Shown: positions 44,354 through 54,422, numbered from the stretch's first letter. The stretch is 64,000 nucleotides of DNA from an uncultured Roseibium sp. (GCF_963669205.1 NZ_OY769915.1:4996001-5060000); one strand, 5' to 3'. Numbers and translations: made by a program. Notes: a model not told the origin generated them from the sequence alone.

Positions 44354-45202
44354 ATGGTCGCTCCAAGAACAAACGATTACCAGCTGATCACTGCCAAACC
44401 CTTTGCCCCGAACCTCGGCGCGGAGATCTACGGGGTGGATCTGAGCGAGCCCGTGCCGGACGATCAGTTCGACGAGATCCGCGACGCCTTCTTCCGCTAC
44501 CAGGTCCTGTTCTTCAAGGAGCAGAAGGAAATCCCACCCACGCAGCACATCGCCTTCGGCAAGCGCTTCGGCCCGCTGCATGCGCACCCGGCCGCACCGA
44601 CGATGGAAGGCTACCCGGAGATCTTCGAAATCCACGCGACCAAGGACTCCAAGGTGGCAAATGGCGAGTTCTGGCATTCCGACGTCTCCTGCGACGAGAC
44701 GCCCCCGCTCGGCACCATGCTGCAGATCAACATCCTGCCGCCCTGCGGCGGCGACACCATGTTCAGCGACATGTATGCCGCCTATGACGATCTGTCGGAC
44801 CCGGTGAGGGAGATGCTCGGCGGGCTGTCCGCGCTGCACAGTTCGGAGCACATCTACAAGGGCCGCTACAGTGACCGGGGCCGCAAGGATGCCGACATCG
44901 AATGCCCCGAGGCGGTGCACCCGATCGTGCGCACGCACCCGGAGACGGGCCGCAAGTCGCTCTTCGTCAACCGGACCTTCACCACCCGCATCATGGGCCT
45001 GTCGGACCATGAAAGCGACGCCATCCTTCAGATGCTGTTCGAGCATGCCGAGCACATCAACTACCAGATCCGCTTCCGCTGGTCGCAGAACGACATGGCC
45101 TTCTGGGACAATCGCTGTTGCATGCACCGCGCGATCTGGGACTATTGGCCGGAGGAGCGCAAGGGCCGGCGTGTTACCGTCAAGGGCGAGCGGCCGGTCT
45201 GA
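44354..45202 (+). CDS. TauD/TfdA-family Fe(II)/2-oxoglutarate dioxygenase
   Basis: A 282-residue TauD-like dioxygenase. The iron ligands are His and Asp in FWHSDVSC (about residues 102-106) and a distal His in CCMHRAIWDY; the 2-oxoglutarate-binding Arg lies in the C-terminal KGRRVTVKG. Members oxidise taurine, alkyl sulfates, phenoxyacetates or other acids. The sulfatase-rich setting makes a sulfonate or sulfate ester plausible, but specificity is not readable. GAGG precedes the ATG. LysR gene divergent. Confidence 0.88.
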   Translation: MVAPRTNDYQLITAKPFAPNLGAEIYGVDLSEPVPDDQFDEIRDAFFRYQVLFFKEQKEIPPTQHIAFGKRFGPLHAHPAAPTMEGYPEIFEIHATKDSKVANGEFWHSDVSCDETPPLGTMLQINILPPCGGDTMFSDMYAAYDDLSDPVREMLGGLSALHSSEHIYKGRYSDRGRKDADIECPEAVHPIVRTHPETGRKSLFVNRTFTTRIMGLSDHESDAILQMLFEHAEHINYQIRFRWSQNDMAFWDNRCCMHRAIWDYWPEERKGRRVTVKGERPV

Positions 45203-45257
45203 GAGCCATGCACGGCCCGGCATCAACGGGCACGGCGGCCATCACGGATCTTCGCGC

Positions 45258-46325
45258 CTAGCATCCGGAAACCTGGTTCGCGTTGGTGCGTTTCACAAGC
45301 TCTTGCTCGGACGCCCGGATCATGGGCTGTCCCGACATCCGGGTTCCCAGCCAGCCGAATTCCGTGCCCGCATTCGAAATGCTCGGCAAGATCGGCTCCG
45401 GCGTTATCTTTCGAGCCACGCCATCCGCATAGTCCGCGATCGCGAAGCGGAAGATGTAGGTTGGCGACAGGCCCAGGCGATAATCCGAGGCGACAATCCT
45501 GCCATCGATGAGATCGGTCCGGACGAAGCCGTCGCTGAACCAGAGCATCTTGCGGTACTCCGGATCGTCGGCGACACAGGAGACGAGCGACGCGTCATAG
45601 GCGTGCGAATAGACAATCGCGTCTTCGTCCCCGTCGAACAGCGACACATAGAGATTGTGATACTGGCCGTCCGCCTGGCCGATGACACGCCACAGCAGCG
45701 TGTTGAAGGGCGTGACCACGGTCTTCACGTTTTTGACGTCGAGGCCCTTCGCGGCAAAAATCGCTTTCCCCCGTTCATGAATGTGCGCCTGAACGGCAAG
45801 ACCCCACACCAGATATCCGGCACTGAAGACGAGTGATCCGGCAAGGAACCTGCCCAACCCCTTTGACCATTTACCGCTGGCGAGCGCCCAGACGACAGCC
45901 GCAAGCAATGGAACGGTAAAGACGGGATCGATGATGAAGACGGATCCCGTCCCGACGGGATCGGGATGAAACGGCCAGAAAATCCGTGCGCCGTAGGCGT
46001 TCATCGCATCGAGCAGCGCATGGGTTGTCAGACACAGGAAAACCGTCGCCCAGGCAAGTGCCCGGTAGTCCTTGAGGGAATTGAAACACCGAACCAGCAC
46101 CTCGCCGATGACCGGCGTTGCCAGCACATGAATGAAGAACGAATGCGACCAGCCACGGTGATAGACATATTGATCGATCCGCGTGTCGAACGGGATCAGG
46201 ACATCCAGATCCGGCAGCGTTGCGATGACCCCGCCGATCAGCGCTGCCTTTCTCGGTCCCGTTTTCGAACCGAGACACGCCGCGGAAAGGGCTGCGCCGA
46301 GGGCAAACTGTGTCAGCGAATCCAT
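45258..46325 (-). CDS. DUF457 (YdjM-like) membrane-bound metal-dependent hydrolase
   Basis: A 355-residue protein. The N-terminal half is the DUF457/YdjM domain: MDSLTQFALGAALS, ATLPDLDVL, YHRGWSHSF and THALLDAMNAYG, which supply Asp and His metal ligands among several membrane helices (to about residue 175). The C-terminal half is soluble and less conserved. The start at MDSLTQF matches family members; the upstream frame has no similarity. Physiological substrate unknown. Confidence 0.85.
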   Translation of the reverse strand: MDSLTQFALGAALSAACLGSKTGPRKAALIGGVIATLPDLDVLIPFDTRIDQYVYHRGWSHSFFIHVLATPVIGEVLVRCFNSLKDYRALAWATVFLCLTTHALLDAMNAYGARIFWPFHPDPVGTGSVFIIDPVFTVPLLAAVVWALASGKWSKGLGRFLAGSLVFSAGYLVWGLAVQAHIHERGKAIFAAKGLDVKNVKTVVTPFNTLLWRVIGQADGQYHNLYVSLFDGDEDAIVYSHAYDASLVSCVADDPEYRKMLWFSDGFVRTDLIDGRIVASDYRLGLSPTYIFRFAIADYADGVARKITPEPILPSISNAGTEFGWLGTRMSGQPMIRASEQELVKRTNANQVSGC

Positions 46326-46969
46326 TCTGTCAGCACACTCCGGACATTCGATTTGAAAGGTGGAAGGACATTCACCCGATCCAGGGCGACACCGCGCGCG
46401 CGACGTCCTGCGCACTATCCTGAGGCCGCAAGCGGTCAAGACCGGTCAGGACACCAGATAAAATGTCTTTTCGTCCTGATAATCTGGAAGAATGCGGAAA
46501 CACTCTTCCGAAAAAACAAATAATACCACCAGGGTTCTGACAAACCCACCGAGCCCCGGATCGCGCCCGCTTTCAGGACCGGACACGTTCGCTCAGTCGC
46601 GCGTCTCGTCCCGCTCCGGTGCAGCGCCTGTCGCGCGCGCGACAATCTCCGCCGCGGCGAAATCGTGCGAGGCGGCGATCGCGAGATTTGGCAGCCGCTT
46701 TTTCAGCGCGCGCACCTTGGCAAACGACGCGCGCAGGACCCCTGCCTCCCCCTGGAGACCGTTCTGATGCCTCGCAGCCTAAGAGCAATAGCTATTCTGA
46801 TTGAGGTTCGTATGCGCTCCTAAACAGTTTACGCTGAGAAGCAGCATCGGGCCGGGAACTGACATTCAATAGCACCAGATTTTGGCAAAACTATTTAGCT
46901 TTTTCGAGGCGTCGGGTTGCAGGTCTACGCAAAAATGCGTAACCCTCTATCGAAACTGGTGGGGCATCA
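46326..46969. other. Intergenic region with gene remnant before the autotransporter
   Basis: A 644-base gap. It contains a decayed hydrolase tail (46593-46778) and an AT-richer promoter-like stretch from about 46780. Base composition falls towards the autotransporter, suggesting a transfer boundary. No intact gene seen. Confidence 0.5.
46593..46778 (-). pseudogene. C-terminal remnant of an MBL-fold-like hydrolase
   Basis: Reading the minus strand gives about 60 residues with protein-like sequence ending in a proper stop (46593-46595). It includes RASFAKVRALKKRLPNLAI followed by AASHDFAAAEIV. The pattern of basic helix, hydrophobic strand and final SHD resembles the C-terminus of MBL-fold hydrolases, where the motif is usually PSHD or PAHD. 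The frame runs into a stop at 46779 and holds no start codon, so the 5' part is lost. Confidence 0.5.
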
Positions 46970-49699
46970 ATGGCAGGCATCTTTGAAGCGGAACTGATGT
47001 TTCCGGGGCATACAGCTAAGCGCAATACTCAATTTGGCGATGCATCTTTGGCTGAGTTGGGCGCTTCAATGCCGCTTCGCAATCTTCTTCTTGCGACAGC
47101 GGCAGGTGCAGGAGTTCTCGTTGGCCATTCACAACCGGTGACAGCCCAAACAGTCATCCCTCCAAGTTCTGGCTCATGCATCGTTTCGGGCACCAGTGCG
47201 ACGTGTACCGGGGACGTGTCGTCGGGCGTCGATGCCAGCGCACCTCTCACAACGCTCAACGTGAACAATCTGTCGCAGGATATTGCTCCCGCCTCCGGAG
47301 TGGATGGCATCGCATTCACCAGCACGACGGCGCAGGATATTACTATCGATGTCGATTTGGGGTCATCTTCGATCACTTCGACTGGCGCATCCAATGGTAT
47401 CGATGCCCGGCTTGGTGCCTTCCTTGGTAACGTGAACGGAAACATAACAGTTACTTCCAAGGGGACCGTAACTGGAGGCCGTGATGGCATAAACGCCGAT
47501 CACTTTGGCAACGGCAACACGACGATCACCTCCACTGGCGCGATTACGGCTGGAACAGGAATCGGTATTGACGCGAGCAGGGAAGGAGGCGACGGTGCAA
47601 TCACGATAACCAATACGGGCGATATCGACGCTAACGGTGATGGCATCAATGCATTTTTACGCCTGGAAGGCAGTATCACTGTAACATCCACCGGCAATAT
47701 TACCACCCAAAGCGGCATTGGAATTGATGCTACTGGAGGAAGTGCCGCGAGTACCGTCGTTACGTCCGTGGGCAACATCACCGCGAATAGCGAGGGCATT
47801 GAGGCATCTTCCGAAAACAGTGTCACGGTGAATTCTACCGGTAACGTTTCTTCAGCAACGAGGACTGGCATTGAGGCCGAGGTCGATACCGGATCTGCGA
47901 CCGTCACTTCCTCAGGTGACGTAACTTCTGCCGTGGGCGACGCCTTGCGGATAGACGTCAACACTTCCGGCACCAGCACCGTAAATCTGATGAGTGGAGC
48001 AATTGACGGCGGAACCGGGACAGGCGCCGGTGTTTCGTTCGAAGGTGCTGCCGGGGTTTCCAATACGCTCAACAACTATGCATCCATAACAGCTCAATCG
48101 GGTCTTGCGCTGAGCGGGGAGAATGGTGACGAACTAATTAACAACTCTGGCACGATCACCGGCAATGTGACCCTTGGTTCAGGGACCAACACGTTCAACA
48201 ACCTGTCAACCGGTATCTTCAATTCCGGAACAACCGTTACGCTTGGAGCGGGAAACAGTTTGACCAATGCCGGTAACCTCTCTCCTGACGGGGCATCTGC
48301 AGTCAGCAACACAGCGTTGACCGGGGATCTTACGCAAACCAGCAGCGGAACGACGACAATCACGGTGGATACGACAGCCGGAACGGCGGACCGTATCGAT
48401 GTGAGCGGATCAGCCTCTTTCAACGGTACGATCACGCCGCAATTGATAAATCTCGTGGCAGGCCAACAATCGGCCACCATCATCTCGGCTTCCGGTGGCG
48501 CGGTGAATGCCGGCCTTGCCGTCGCGACCAGTCCTGCCTTGCAGGCAAGTCTTTCGTATCCGAATGCAAACGACATAGTTCTCACTACGTCGATTGATTT
48601 GGCTGTAGGCGGCCTGAATTCCAATCAAGCCAGTGTTGCTAACAGTCTGAATACCGCACTCAGTGCGGGGCCGGGAGGCATGGAGCCCATTTTAAGCGCT
48701 CTTGTGAATGGTGTTTTCAGTATGGGAGCATATCAGGAGGCGCTTGACCAACTGTCGGCAGAGGTTTTTCTAAACACTGAAACCGCGTCTCTCTTTGCAG
48801 CAAACGACTTTTCCAACCTGTTGTTTTCCTGCGACGTTGCCGGGGAAGATTTAACCGCGATCAGTGAAGGTCAGTGCGTCTGGGTTCGCCCGCACGGCCG
48901 GTTTACCAGGCAAAACGACAGCAACAGTGCTGTTGGGTTTCAAGAAAATACGGGTGGTCTTGCTGCTGGTGTTCAGCTGGAGCTTGCTCCGAGTTGGTAT
49001 GCTGGCCTTGGGCTCGGATATGAGCGCTTCTCACTGAGCACAAATGCAAATGCCGACAGCGACGGGAACCGCTTCACTGCCGGTGCAACACTTAAATTTC
49101 AAAATGGTCCTTTCCTGTTTGCTGCCGCGGTAAGCGGAGGCATTGACAGCTACAACACAGACCGGACCATCAACTTCGGCGGATTAGATCTTGTTGCCGC
49201 TTCTGATCACAATGTTTCTCATGTAACCGCACAGGCTCGTGCCGCATATCTGTTAACGCATGAAACGTGGTTCTTTAAGCCCCAACTCGATGTGAATGTC
49301 ACACACCTCAATCGCGGCAGCGTTACTGAGAGTGGCGGCAGCGGCGCAAATTTGAGCGTTTCAGGCAGTTCAGAAACCTACGTTTCTATCTCACCCGGAT
49401 TGGAAATCGGCAATGAGATCGAGCTGTTTGAGAACAGTCTTCTGCGGCCGTATGTCAGAGCCGGGTTGAGCTATTATCCTGACAGTGACCATGGTGTCAC
49501 AGCAAGTTTTGCAAATGCGCCGGTAGGTACCAGCACATTCACAAACTCCACGGATTTTGGAGATGTCTTTGCTGATGTCGCGGTTGGTGCCACGGCGTTT
49601 TTAAACGAAGGCACAGCGCTGAAGATTTCATACGACGGTTTGTTTTCATCAGACACCCAGCAACACGGCTTTTCGCTCAAGGGAAGCTTGAAGTTCTAG
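46970..49699 (+). CDS. Autotransporter with beta-helical repeat passenger
   Basis: A 909-residue type V secreted protein. An extended N-region leads to a signal-like hydrophobic stretch ending VTAQT (about residue 60). The passenger (about 65-610) is built from Thr/Ser/Gly/Asn-rich repeats of the form ITVTSTGNIT spaced 20-30 residues apart, suggesting a right-handed beta-helix. Residues about 640-909 form the autotransporter barrel ending LKGSLKF with terminal Phe. GGTGGGG supports the start at 46970; an in-frame ATG at 47069 would give a conventional signal peptide. Codon use is less GC-rich than neighbours, hinting at transfer. Function probably adhesion or aggregation. Confidence 0.85.
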   Translation: MAGIFEAELMFPGHTAKRNTQFGDASLAELGASMPLRNLLLATAAGAGVLVGHSQPVTAQTVIPPSSGSCIVSGTSATCTGDVSSGVDASAPLTTLNVNNLSQDIAPASGVDGIAFTSTTAQDITIDVDLGSSSITSTGASNGIDARLGAFLGNVNGNITVTSKGTVTGGRDGINADHFGNGNTTITSTGAITAGTGIGIDASREGGDGAITITNTGDIDANGDGINAFLRLEGSITVTSTGNITTQSGIGIDATGGSAASTVVTSVGNITANSEGIEASSENSVTVNSTGNVSSATRTGIEAEVDTGSATVTSSGDVTSAVGDALRIDVNTSGTSTVNLMSGAIDGGTGTGAGVSFEGAAGVSNTLNNYASITAQSGLALSGENGDELINNSGTITGNVTLGSGTNTFNNLSTGIFNSGTTVTLGAGNSLTNAGNLSPDGASAVSNTALTGDLTQTSSGTTTITVDTTAGTADRIDVSGSASFNGTITPQLINLVAGQQSATIISASGGAVNAGLAVATSPALQASLSYPNANDIVLTTSIDLAVGGLNSNQASVANSLNTALSAGPGGMEPILSALVNGVFSMGAYQEALDQLSAEVFLNTETASLFAANDFSNLLFSCDVAGEDLTAISEGQCVWVRPHGRFTRQNDSNSAVGFQENTGGLAAGVQLELAPSWYAGLGLGYERFSLSTNANADSDGNRFTAGATLKFQNGPFLFAAAVSGGIDSYNTDRTINFGGLDLVAASDHNVSHVTAQARAAYLLTHETWFFKPQLDVNVTHLNRGSVTESGGSGANLSVSGSSETYVSISPGLEIGNEIELFENSLLRPYVRAGLSYYPDSDHGVTASFANAPVGTSTFTNSTDFGDVFADVAVGATAFLNEGTALKISYDGLFSSDTQQHGFSLKGSLKF

Positions 49700-49772
49700 G
49701 GTTAATACCCATTGATGGCATTGATTTAATGTAGCAATTCAGACTCGCGATACCGCCTACCTCTCGCCCCCC

Positions 49773-51344
49773 TCACGCCCGATACGCCGGCAGCGGTGCC
49801 CGGTCCTGCAGGTCGATCATGCGGCGGAGCATGGTTTCGGTGACGGTGTGGCGGATGGCGGCGGCGCTTGGGGCGTCGTAGAGATTGGTGAGTTCGTGCG
49901 GGTCGGCCTCAAGGTCGTAGAGCTCGTTCCAGTCCTCGCCCGCACGCAGGGACATGCGGTAGCGGTCGGTGACGACCGTGCGCACGCGCTGGGGGCGGTC
50001 GAAGCCGGTCATGGTGCGCTGGCTGTCTTCCTCCACCACGATCGCCTCCGGCGGCGCCGTGGTGATCAGGTCCCGGCCCTGCAGGCCGTTGAAGGCCTGG
50101 ATGCCGGCCCGGGCCAGGATGGTGGCGGCAATGTCGATCGACGAGGCCAGCCCCGTGTCGACCGGGCTGTGCGCCGGGTGTGCCGGATCGTTCCAGAGGA
50201 ACGGCACGCGGATGATCCCCTGGTAGTGCAGCAGCAGTTTCAGCATCAGGCCGTGATCGCCCATGTAGTCGCCGTGATCGGAGGTGAAGATGACGACCGT
50301 GTTGTCGGCCAGCCCCAGGGTGTCGAGGCGTTTGAGAACCCGGCCGATGGCGTCGTCGATCATGGAGATCATGCCGTAGGTCAGAGCGATGATGGCCCGC
50401 GCCTCGTCCTCGGTCACGGCGAAGGGGTTCTGGTTGTCCCGCGGATCGGTGCCCTTCTCCATCGCCTCTTTCATGGCCCGGATCGGCGGCAGGTCGCCCT
50501 TGCCGAACGAGGCCGGCAGCGCCACATCGGCCGGGTCGTACATGTCCCAGTAGCGCCCGGGCGGTGTGAACGGGTGATGCGGATCCGGGAAGGACATCTG
50601 CAGGAAGAACGGCGCGTCACTTGTTGCCTGCTCCGCGAGCCAGGCTTCAGACCGGCCGGCAATCCACGAGGTCGAATAAAGCTCTTCCGGCACGGTGGTG
50701 CGCCAGGCCTGCGGTGCGGTGATGCGGTTGTCGGGCAGCGCGTTTTCCGGGCCGGTCAGGTGATCGAAATCCGGTGTCTGCCCGCGCGCCCACAAAAGAT
50801 AGTCGCCGGAGGCCTGGTCGCCATGATCGGCAGCGACCTCGACATGGCCGAAGCCGTAGAAATCCCCTTTCAGCCGCTCGGCCAGGGGTGTGTCCCAATT
50901 GGGGGCGACCTCGAGATCATAATCCGCCGAGTGCCGGTTGTTCTTGTAGGCATCACGCAGATGCGCCGACGGGGTGCGTAAACCGTCCCGCGCCTCGAAG
51001 CGGTTGGTCGCGGGCAGGCCGGTGAAGCTCTGCAGGTGGGATTTGCCGATCAGGCCGGTGCTGTACCCGGCATCGCGCAGCAGTTCGACGAAGGTGGTGT
51101 GGTCCATCGACAGGGGAATGCCGTTGTGGCGCGCGCCATGCACCGAGCACATGCGCCCGGTCATGATCGAGGCCCGGTTGGGCATGCAGATCGGGTTGGC
51201 GACATAAAAGCGCTCCCACCGCGTGCCGCCGGCCGCGATCCCATCGATATTGGGCGTCTTCACCATCCTGTTGCCGTAGCAGCCAAGATGATCGGCCCGG
51301 TGCTGATCGGTGATGATGAACAGGAAGTTGGGTCTCTTGGTCAT
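49773..51344 (-). CDS. Sulfatase coupled to a TRAP transporter
   Basis: A 523-residue type I sulfatase: RPNFLFIITDQHRADHLGCYG, the formylglycine motif CMPNR (Cys53), and FTSDHGDYMGDHG. It lacks a signal peptide, so desulfation is cytoplasmic. The ATG overlaps the TRAP permease stop (ATGA), tying it to import by that system. It resembles the choline-sulfatase/phosphonate monoester hydrolase-like branch in motif style, but substrate is not determined. Confidence 0.9.
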   Translation of the reverse strand: MTKRPNFLFIITDQHRADHLGCYGNRMVKTPNIDGIAAGGTRWERFYVANPICMPNRASIMTGRMCSVHGARHNGIPLSMDHTTFVELLRDAGYSTGLIGKSHLQSFTGLPATNRFEARDGLRTPSAHLRDAYKNNRHSADYDLEVAPNWDTPLAERLKGDFYGFGHVEVAADHGDQASGDYLLWARGQTPDFDHLTGPENALPDNRITAPQAWRTTVPEELYSTSWIAGRSEAWLAEQATSDAPFFLQMSFPDPHHPFTPPGRYWDMYDPADVALPASFGKGDLPPIRAMKEAMEKGTDPRDNQNPFAVTEDEARAIIALTYGMISMIDDAIGRVLKRLDTLGLADNTVVIFTSDHGDYMGDHGLMLKLLLHYQGIIRVPFLWNDPAHPAHSPVDTGLASSIDIAATILARAGIQAFNGLQGRDLITTAPPEAIVVEEDSQRTMTGFDRPQRVRTVVTDRYRMSLRAGEDWNELYDLEADPHELTNLYDAPSAAAIRHTVTETMLRRMIDLQDRAPLPAYRA

Positions 51345-53248
51345 TTCGGCGCCTCGGACATCGCGGCTTTGGCCCGGCCGGCATGGATATCGAACGCGAT
51401 CAGCGCAAGTCCGATGGCAATGGCGGGCAGGTGGATCATCGGATCGGTGGCAAGGCAGGCAAACGCAGCGGCAAAGCGCACCACGATCTCCGGCACGGTC
51501 AGCCTGCGCCGGTCGTAGCCGGAGAGCGCCGACGAGAACAGCCAGATGCAAAAGCACGTGCGGGCAACGATCCACAGGAACGGCAGCAGGCTGAACTGCT
51601 CGATGATCAGGATCGTCGGGTAGAAGGCGAAGATGAACGGAATGATGAATTTCGCCATGCCCAGCCGGAACGACATGAACGCGGTCATCAGCGGATTGGC
51701 CTGGGCGATCGGCGCTGCCGCATAGGCGGCAATCGCGACCGGCGGGGTCAGCGACGAGGCGACACCGTAGTAGAAGACGAACATGTGCGCGGTCAGCATC
51801 GAGACGCCGAGTTCCTGGATCGCCGGCCCCATCACCAGGATGATGATCAGGTAGGCGGGCAGCGTCGGCATGCCCATGCCCAGGATCAGCGCCCCGGCCA
51901 TGGCGACGAGCAACGCCGAGAACAGGCTTTCGCCCCGGATGCTGGCAATGACATTGGCCAGCTTGAGGCCGAGGCCGGTGCTGTCGAGCGAGCCCACGAG
52001 GATGCCGATGGCGGCAATCGCGATCAACAGCGTCGCCCCGGATTCGGCGCCTTTCAGGAACGACTTCCAGAGCCGGGCCGGATCGCCGCGCACCTCCGGA
52101 TTGATGACCGAGAGCACCAGCAGCACCACGACCGCATAGAAGCCGGCAGCGGAGGTGGAAAGCCCGGCGACAAGCGATCCGATGACCACCAGGATCGGTC
52201 CGATGAATAGCACGGAGTTGATCAGATCCGTCCGGGTAATCTCGTCGTCGACGGTCATTTCCTGCACCTCGATGCCCTGTCGGCGGGCTTCGACCGTGAC
52301 GGCGGCGAACAGGCTGAAATAGTAGAACAGCGCCGGCAGCAGGGCGGCGACGATGATGTTGAGATAGCCCGCGCCGGTGAGGTCGGCCATCACCAGGGCC
52401 GCGGCCCCCATGATCGGCGGCATGATCTGTCCGCCCGACGAGGCCGTTGCCTCGATCCCGGCGGCGAAGGTCGGCGAGAAGCCGCGCTTCTTGATCATCG
52501 GGATGGTGAAGGTGCCGGTGCCGACGATATTGGCAACGGTCGAGCCGGACATGGTGCCGAACATGGACGAGGCCAGGATGGCCGCATGGGCCGGCCCTCC
52601 CCGGGTGCGGCGCGTCGCGAGGAAGGCGAATTTCAGCAATGTGTCGCCCGCCCCGGTGCCTTCCAGCAGCACGCCGAAGATGATGAAGATGAAGACCGTG
52701 CTGAGCACGATATTGGTGATCGAGCCGAACACGCCCTTGTTGGTGTTATACCAGAGCGCCTCGGCGACCTCCTTCAGCGAAAAGCCGGAATGGGCGAGGA
52801 TGCCGGGCAGGTCCTGCCCGAAGAGAAGATAGACCACGCCGAACGTGCCGACACAGAAGAGACCCCAGCCCCACAGCCGGCGGCAGAGTTCCAGGAACAC
52901 GACGAGACCGGCGAGCGCGGGCCACGCGTCGCGATTGGTGACGTCATAAAGCGCGGTCTCCATTTCGGTCTGGACGAAGTAGAACGACCAGATCGACCAG
53001 AGCCCGGCGATGATCAGGGCGACATCGAGACCGAGATGGAGGGGCGTGGTGCCCCCCCGCCGCTTCTGCGAGACCGAGACGGCAACGATCAGGGCAAGCA
53101 CGAACCCGGCGGCGCGGTGCAGCTTGGGATCGATCAGGCCGACGCCTGAACTGTAGAGCGTGATCAGACCCAGGGCGAGGCAGCTGAGCGCCGCTGCGAA
53201 GCCGAACAGGCGGGTCGTGACGCTGGCAGAAGAAGCCGCATCGGTCAT
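51341..53248 (-). CDS. TRAP transporter fused permease (DctQM type)
   Basis: A 635-residue membrane protein. The N-terminal third has the small-subunit helices and the rest the large TRAP-DctM domain with GSTVANIVGTGTFTIPMIKK, SGGQIMPPIMGAAA and GMGMPTLPAYLI. This fused form is the partner of TAXI-type binding proteins. Gene order (binding protein, fused permease, sulfatase) indicates one operon importing a sulfated or sulfate-ester solute with a sodium or proton gradient. Confidence 0.92.
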   Translation of the reverse strand: MTDAASSASVTTRLFGFAAALSCLALGLITLYSSGVGLIDPKLHRAAGFVLALIVAVSVSQKRRGGTTPLHLGLDVALIIAGLWSIWSFYFVQTEMETALYDVTNRDAWPALAGLVVFLELCRRLWGWGLFCVGTFGVVYLLFGQDLPGILAHSGFSLKEVAEALWYNTNKGVFGSITNIVLSTVFIFIIFGVLLEGTGAGDTLLKFAFLATRRTRGGPAHAAILASSMFGTMSGSTVANIVGTGTFTIPMIKKRGFSPTFAAGIEATASSGGQIMPPIMGAAALVMADLTGAGYLNIIVAALLPALFYYFSLFAAVTVEARRQGIEVQEMTVDDEITRTDLINSVLFIGPILVVIGSLVAGLSTSAAGFYAVVVLLVLSVINPEVRGDPARLWKSFLKGAESGATLLIAIAAIGILVGSLDSTGLGLKLANVIASIRGESLFSALLVAMAGALILGMGMPTLPAYLIIILVMGPAIQELGVSMLTAHMFVFYYGVASSLTPPVAIAAYAAAPIAQANPLMTAFMSFRLGMAKFIIPFIFAFYPTILIIEQFSLLPFLWIVARTCFCIWLFSSALSGYDRRRLTVPEIVVRFAAAFACLATDPMIHLPAIAIGLALIAFDIHAGRAKAAMSEAPK

Positions 53249-53325
53249 GACGAACCATCACTTGCTGAAGGGATCGGGGACGCTGCCGGGTGACGGTGGA
53301 CCCGCTGCCCGGCAGTCACGAAGGG

Positions 53326-54333
53326 TCAGGGGCGCAGGCCGTCCGGGATCGCGATGCCGACCTCGTCATAGTAACGCACGGCACCTGGATGCAGCGGCAC
53401 GTTGACCGAGGTGAAGGCGCTGTCCTTCGTCACGTCCTTGAGGAAGAACGCGGTGTTGTGCACCTCGGCAAGGTTCTCCCAGAACGCCTTGGTGGCGTTG
53501 TAGACCACGTCCTCATCGACACCGGCATGGGTGCCGACGAACTGGGTGAAGCCGAGCGCGGTGATCTCGCCGTCGGTCAGCTGCCCCTTGTAGACGTCGC
53601 CGTTAAACTGGAGCATGCCGCGGCCCGGCCGGCCGAAAAGGGCCTGCATCTCTTCGCTTTCAACCTTGTCTTCGGGGATCGACAGCACCCGGAACTCGCC
53701 GCTGAGACCGAACCGCTCGATATTCGCCGAACCGATCTCCGCGGGGCGCACCATCATGTCGATCTTGCCGTCGGCCAGCGCCGCGTAGCCTTCCCCCCAG
53801 CTCAGCCGGACGGCGGTATAGTCCTCCCCGGCGACGTAGCCGGTGATGATCTTGATCAGCGCTTCCGACGTGGCGGAGGCCGAGCCGGCGGGCGGGCCGG
53901 TGAACACGGTCTTGCCCTTGATGTCTTCCCAGCTTTCGATCCCCGAGCCTGCCAGCGTCACCGGGTGATAGGCCCCGGCCTTGAAGCCGAGAATGGCGCG
54001 GATGTTCTTGGCCAGCTCCGGCGCACCTTCGATCTTCTCGTACATCCGCTTCTGGCCCGCCATCAGGTTGACCAGCGACGGCACGGTGGAAAAGAAATCG
54101 ATGTCCCCCTTCGCGCCCTTGAGCATGGACTTGGTCAGGGTCTGGCCGGCATTGACCTGGATCTCCACGCCGAACTTGCCGGCCTGGTTGGCGAAGGCCA
54201 CGAACATGGTGTGAACCGGGTCGCCGACACCGGCGGTTTCCCCCTTGAAAATCTGCGCGGACGCGGCACCGGGCAGCGCCAGGACAAGGCTCGCGCCCAG
54301 AAGGGCCCGGCCGAGTGACTTGAAATGAAACAT
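53326..54333 (-). CDS. TAXI-family TRAP solute-binding protein
   Basis: A 335-residue TAXI receptor. MFHFKSLGRALLGASLVLAL is a signal peptide (cleavage near ASAQIF). The mature part has VNAGQTLTKSMLKGAKGDID and the ILGFKAGAYHPVTLAGSGI region typical of TAXI proteins. It captures the ligand for the fused permease encoded 77 bases downstream. I chose the ATG at the signal peptide; the longer frame adds no similarity. Confidence 0.9.
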   Translation of the reverse strand: MFHFKSLGRALLGASLVLALPGAASAQIFKGETAGVGDPVHTMFVAFANQAGKFGVEIQVNAGQTLTKSMLKGAKGDIDFFSTVPSLVNLMAGQKRMYEKIEGAPELAKNIRAILGFKAGAYHPVTLAGSGIESWEDIKGKTVFTGPPAGSASATSEALIKIITGYVAGEDYTAVRLSWGEGYAALADGKIDMMVRPAEIGSANIERFGLSGEFRVLSIPEDKVESEEMQALFGRPGRGMLQFNGDVYKGQLTDGEITALGFTQFVGTHAGVDEDVVYNATKAFWENLAEVHNTAFFLKDVTKDSAFTSVNVPLHPGAVRYYDEVGIAIPDGLRP

Positions 54334-54375
54334 GCTATCCTCCCATAGACGTTTCCCGGACGTTACCAAGTCTGA

Positions 54376-54393
54376 TTGATATGGAATAATCAA
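54376..54393. promoter_or_regulatory. LysR-type operator upstream of the TAXI-TRAP operon
   Basis: TTGATATGGAATAATCAA has inverted TTGAT/ATCAA ends in the T-N11-A style of LysR sites. It lies between the divergent TAXI gene and LysR gene, 30-43 bases from either start codon. Confidence 0.5.
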
Positions 54394-54422
54394 ACTTTTG
54401 GGCCTATACATACCAATCAGTT

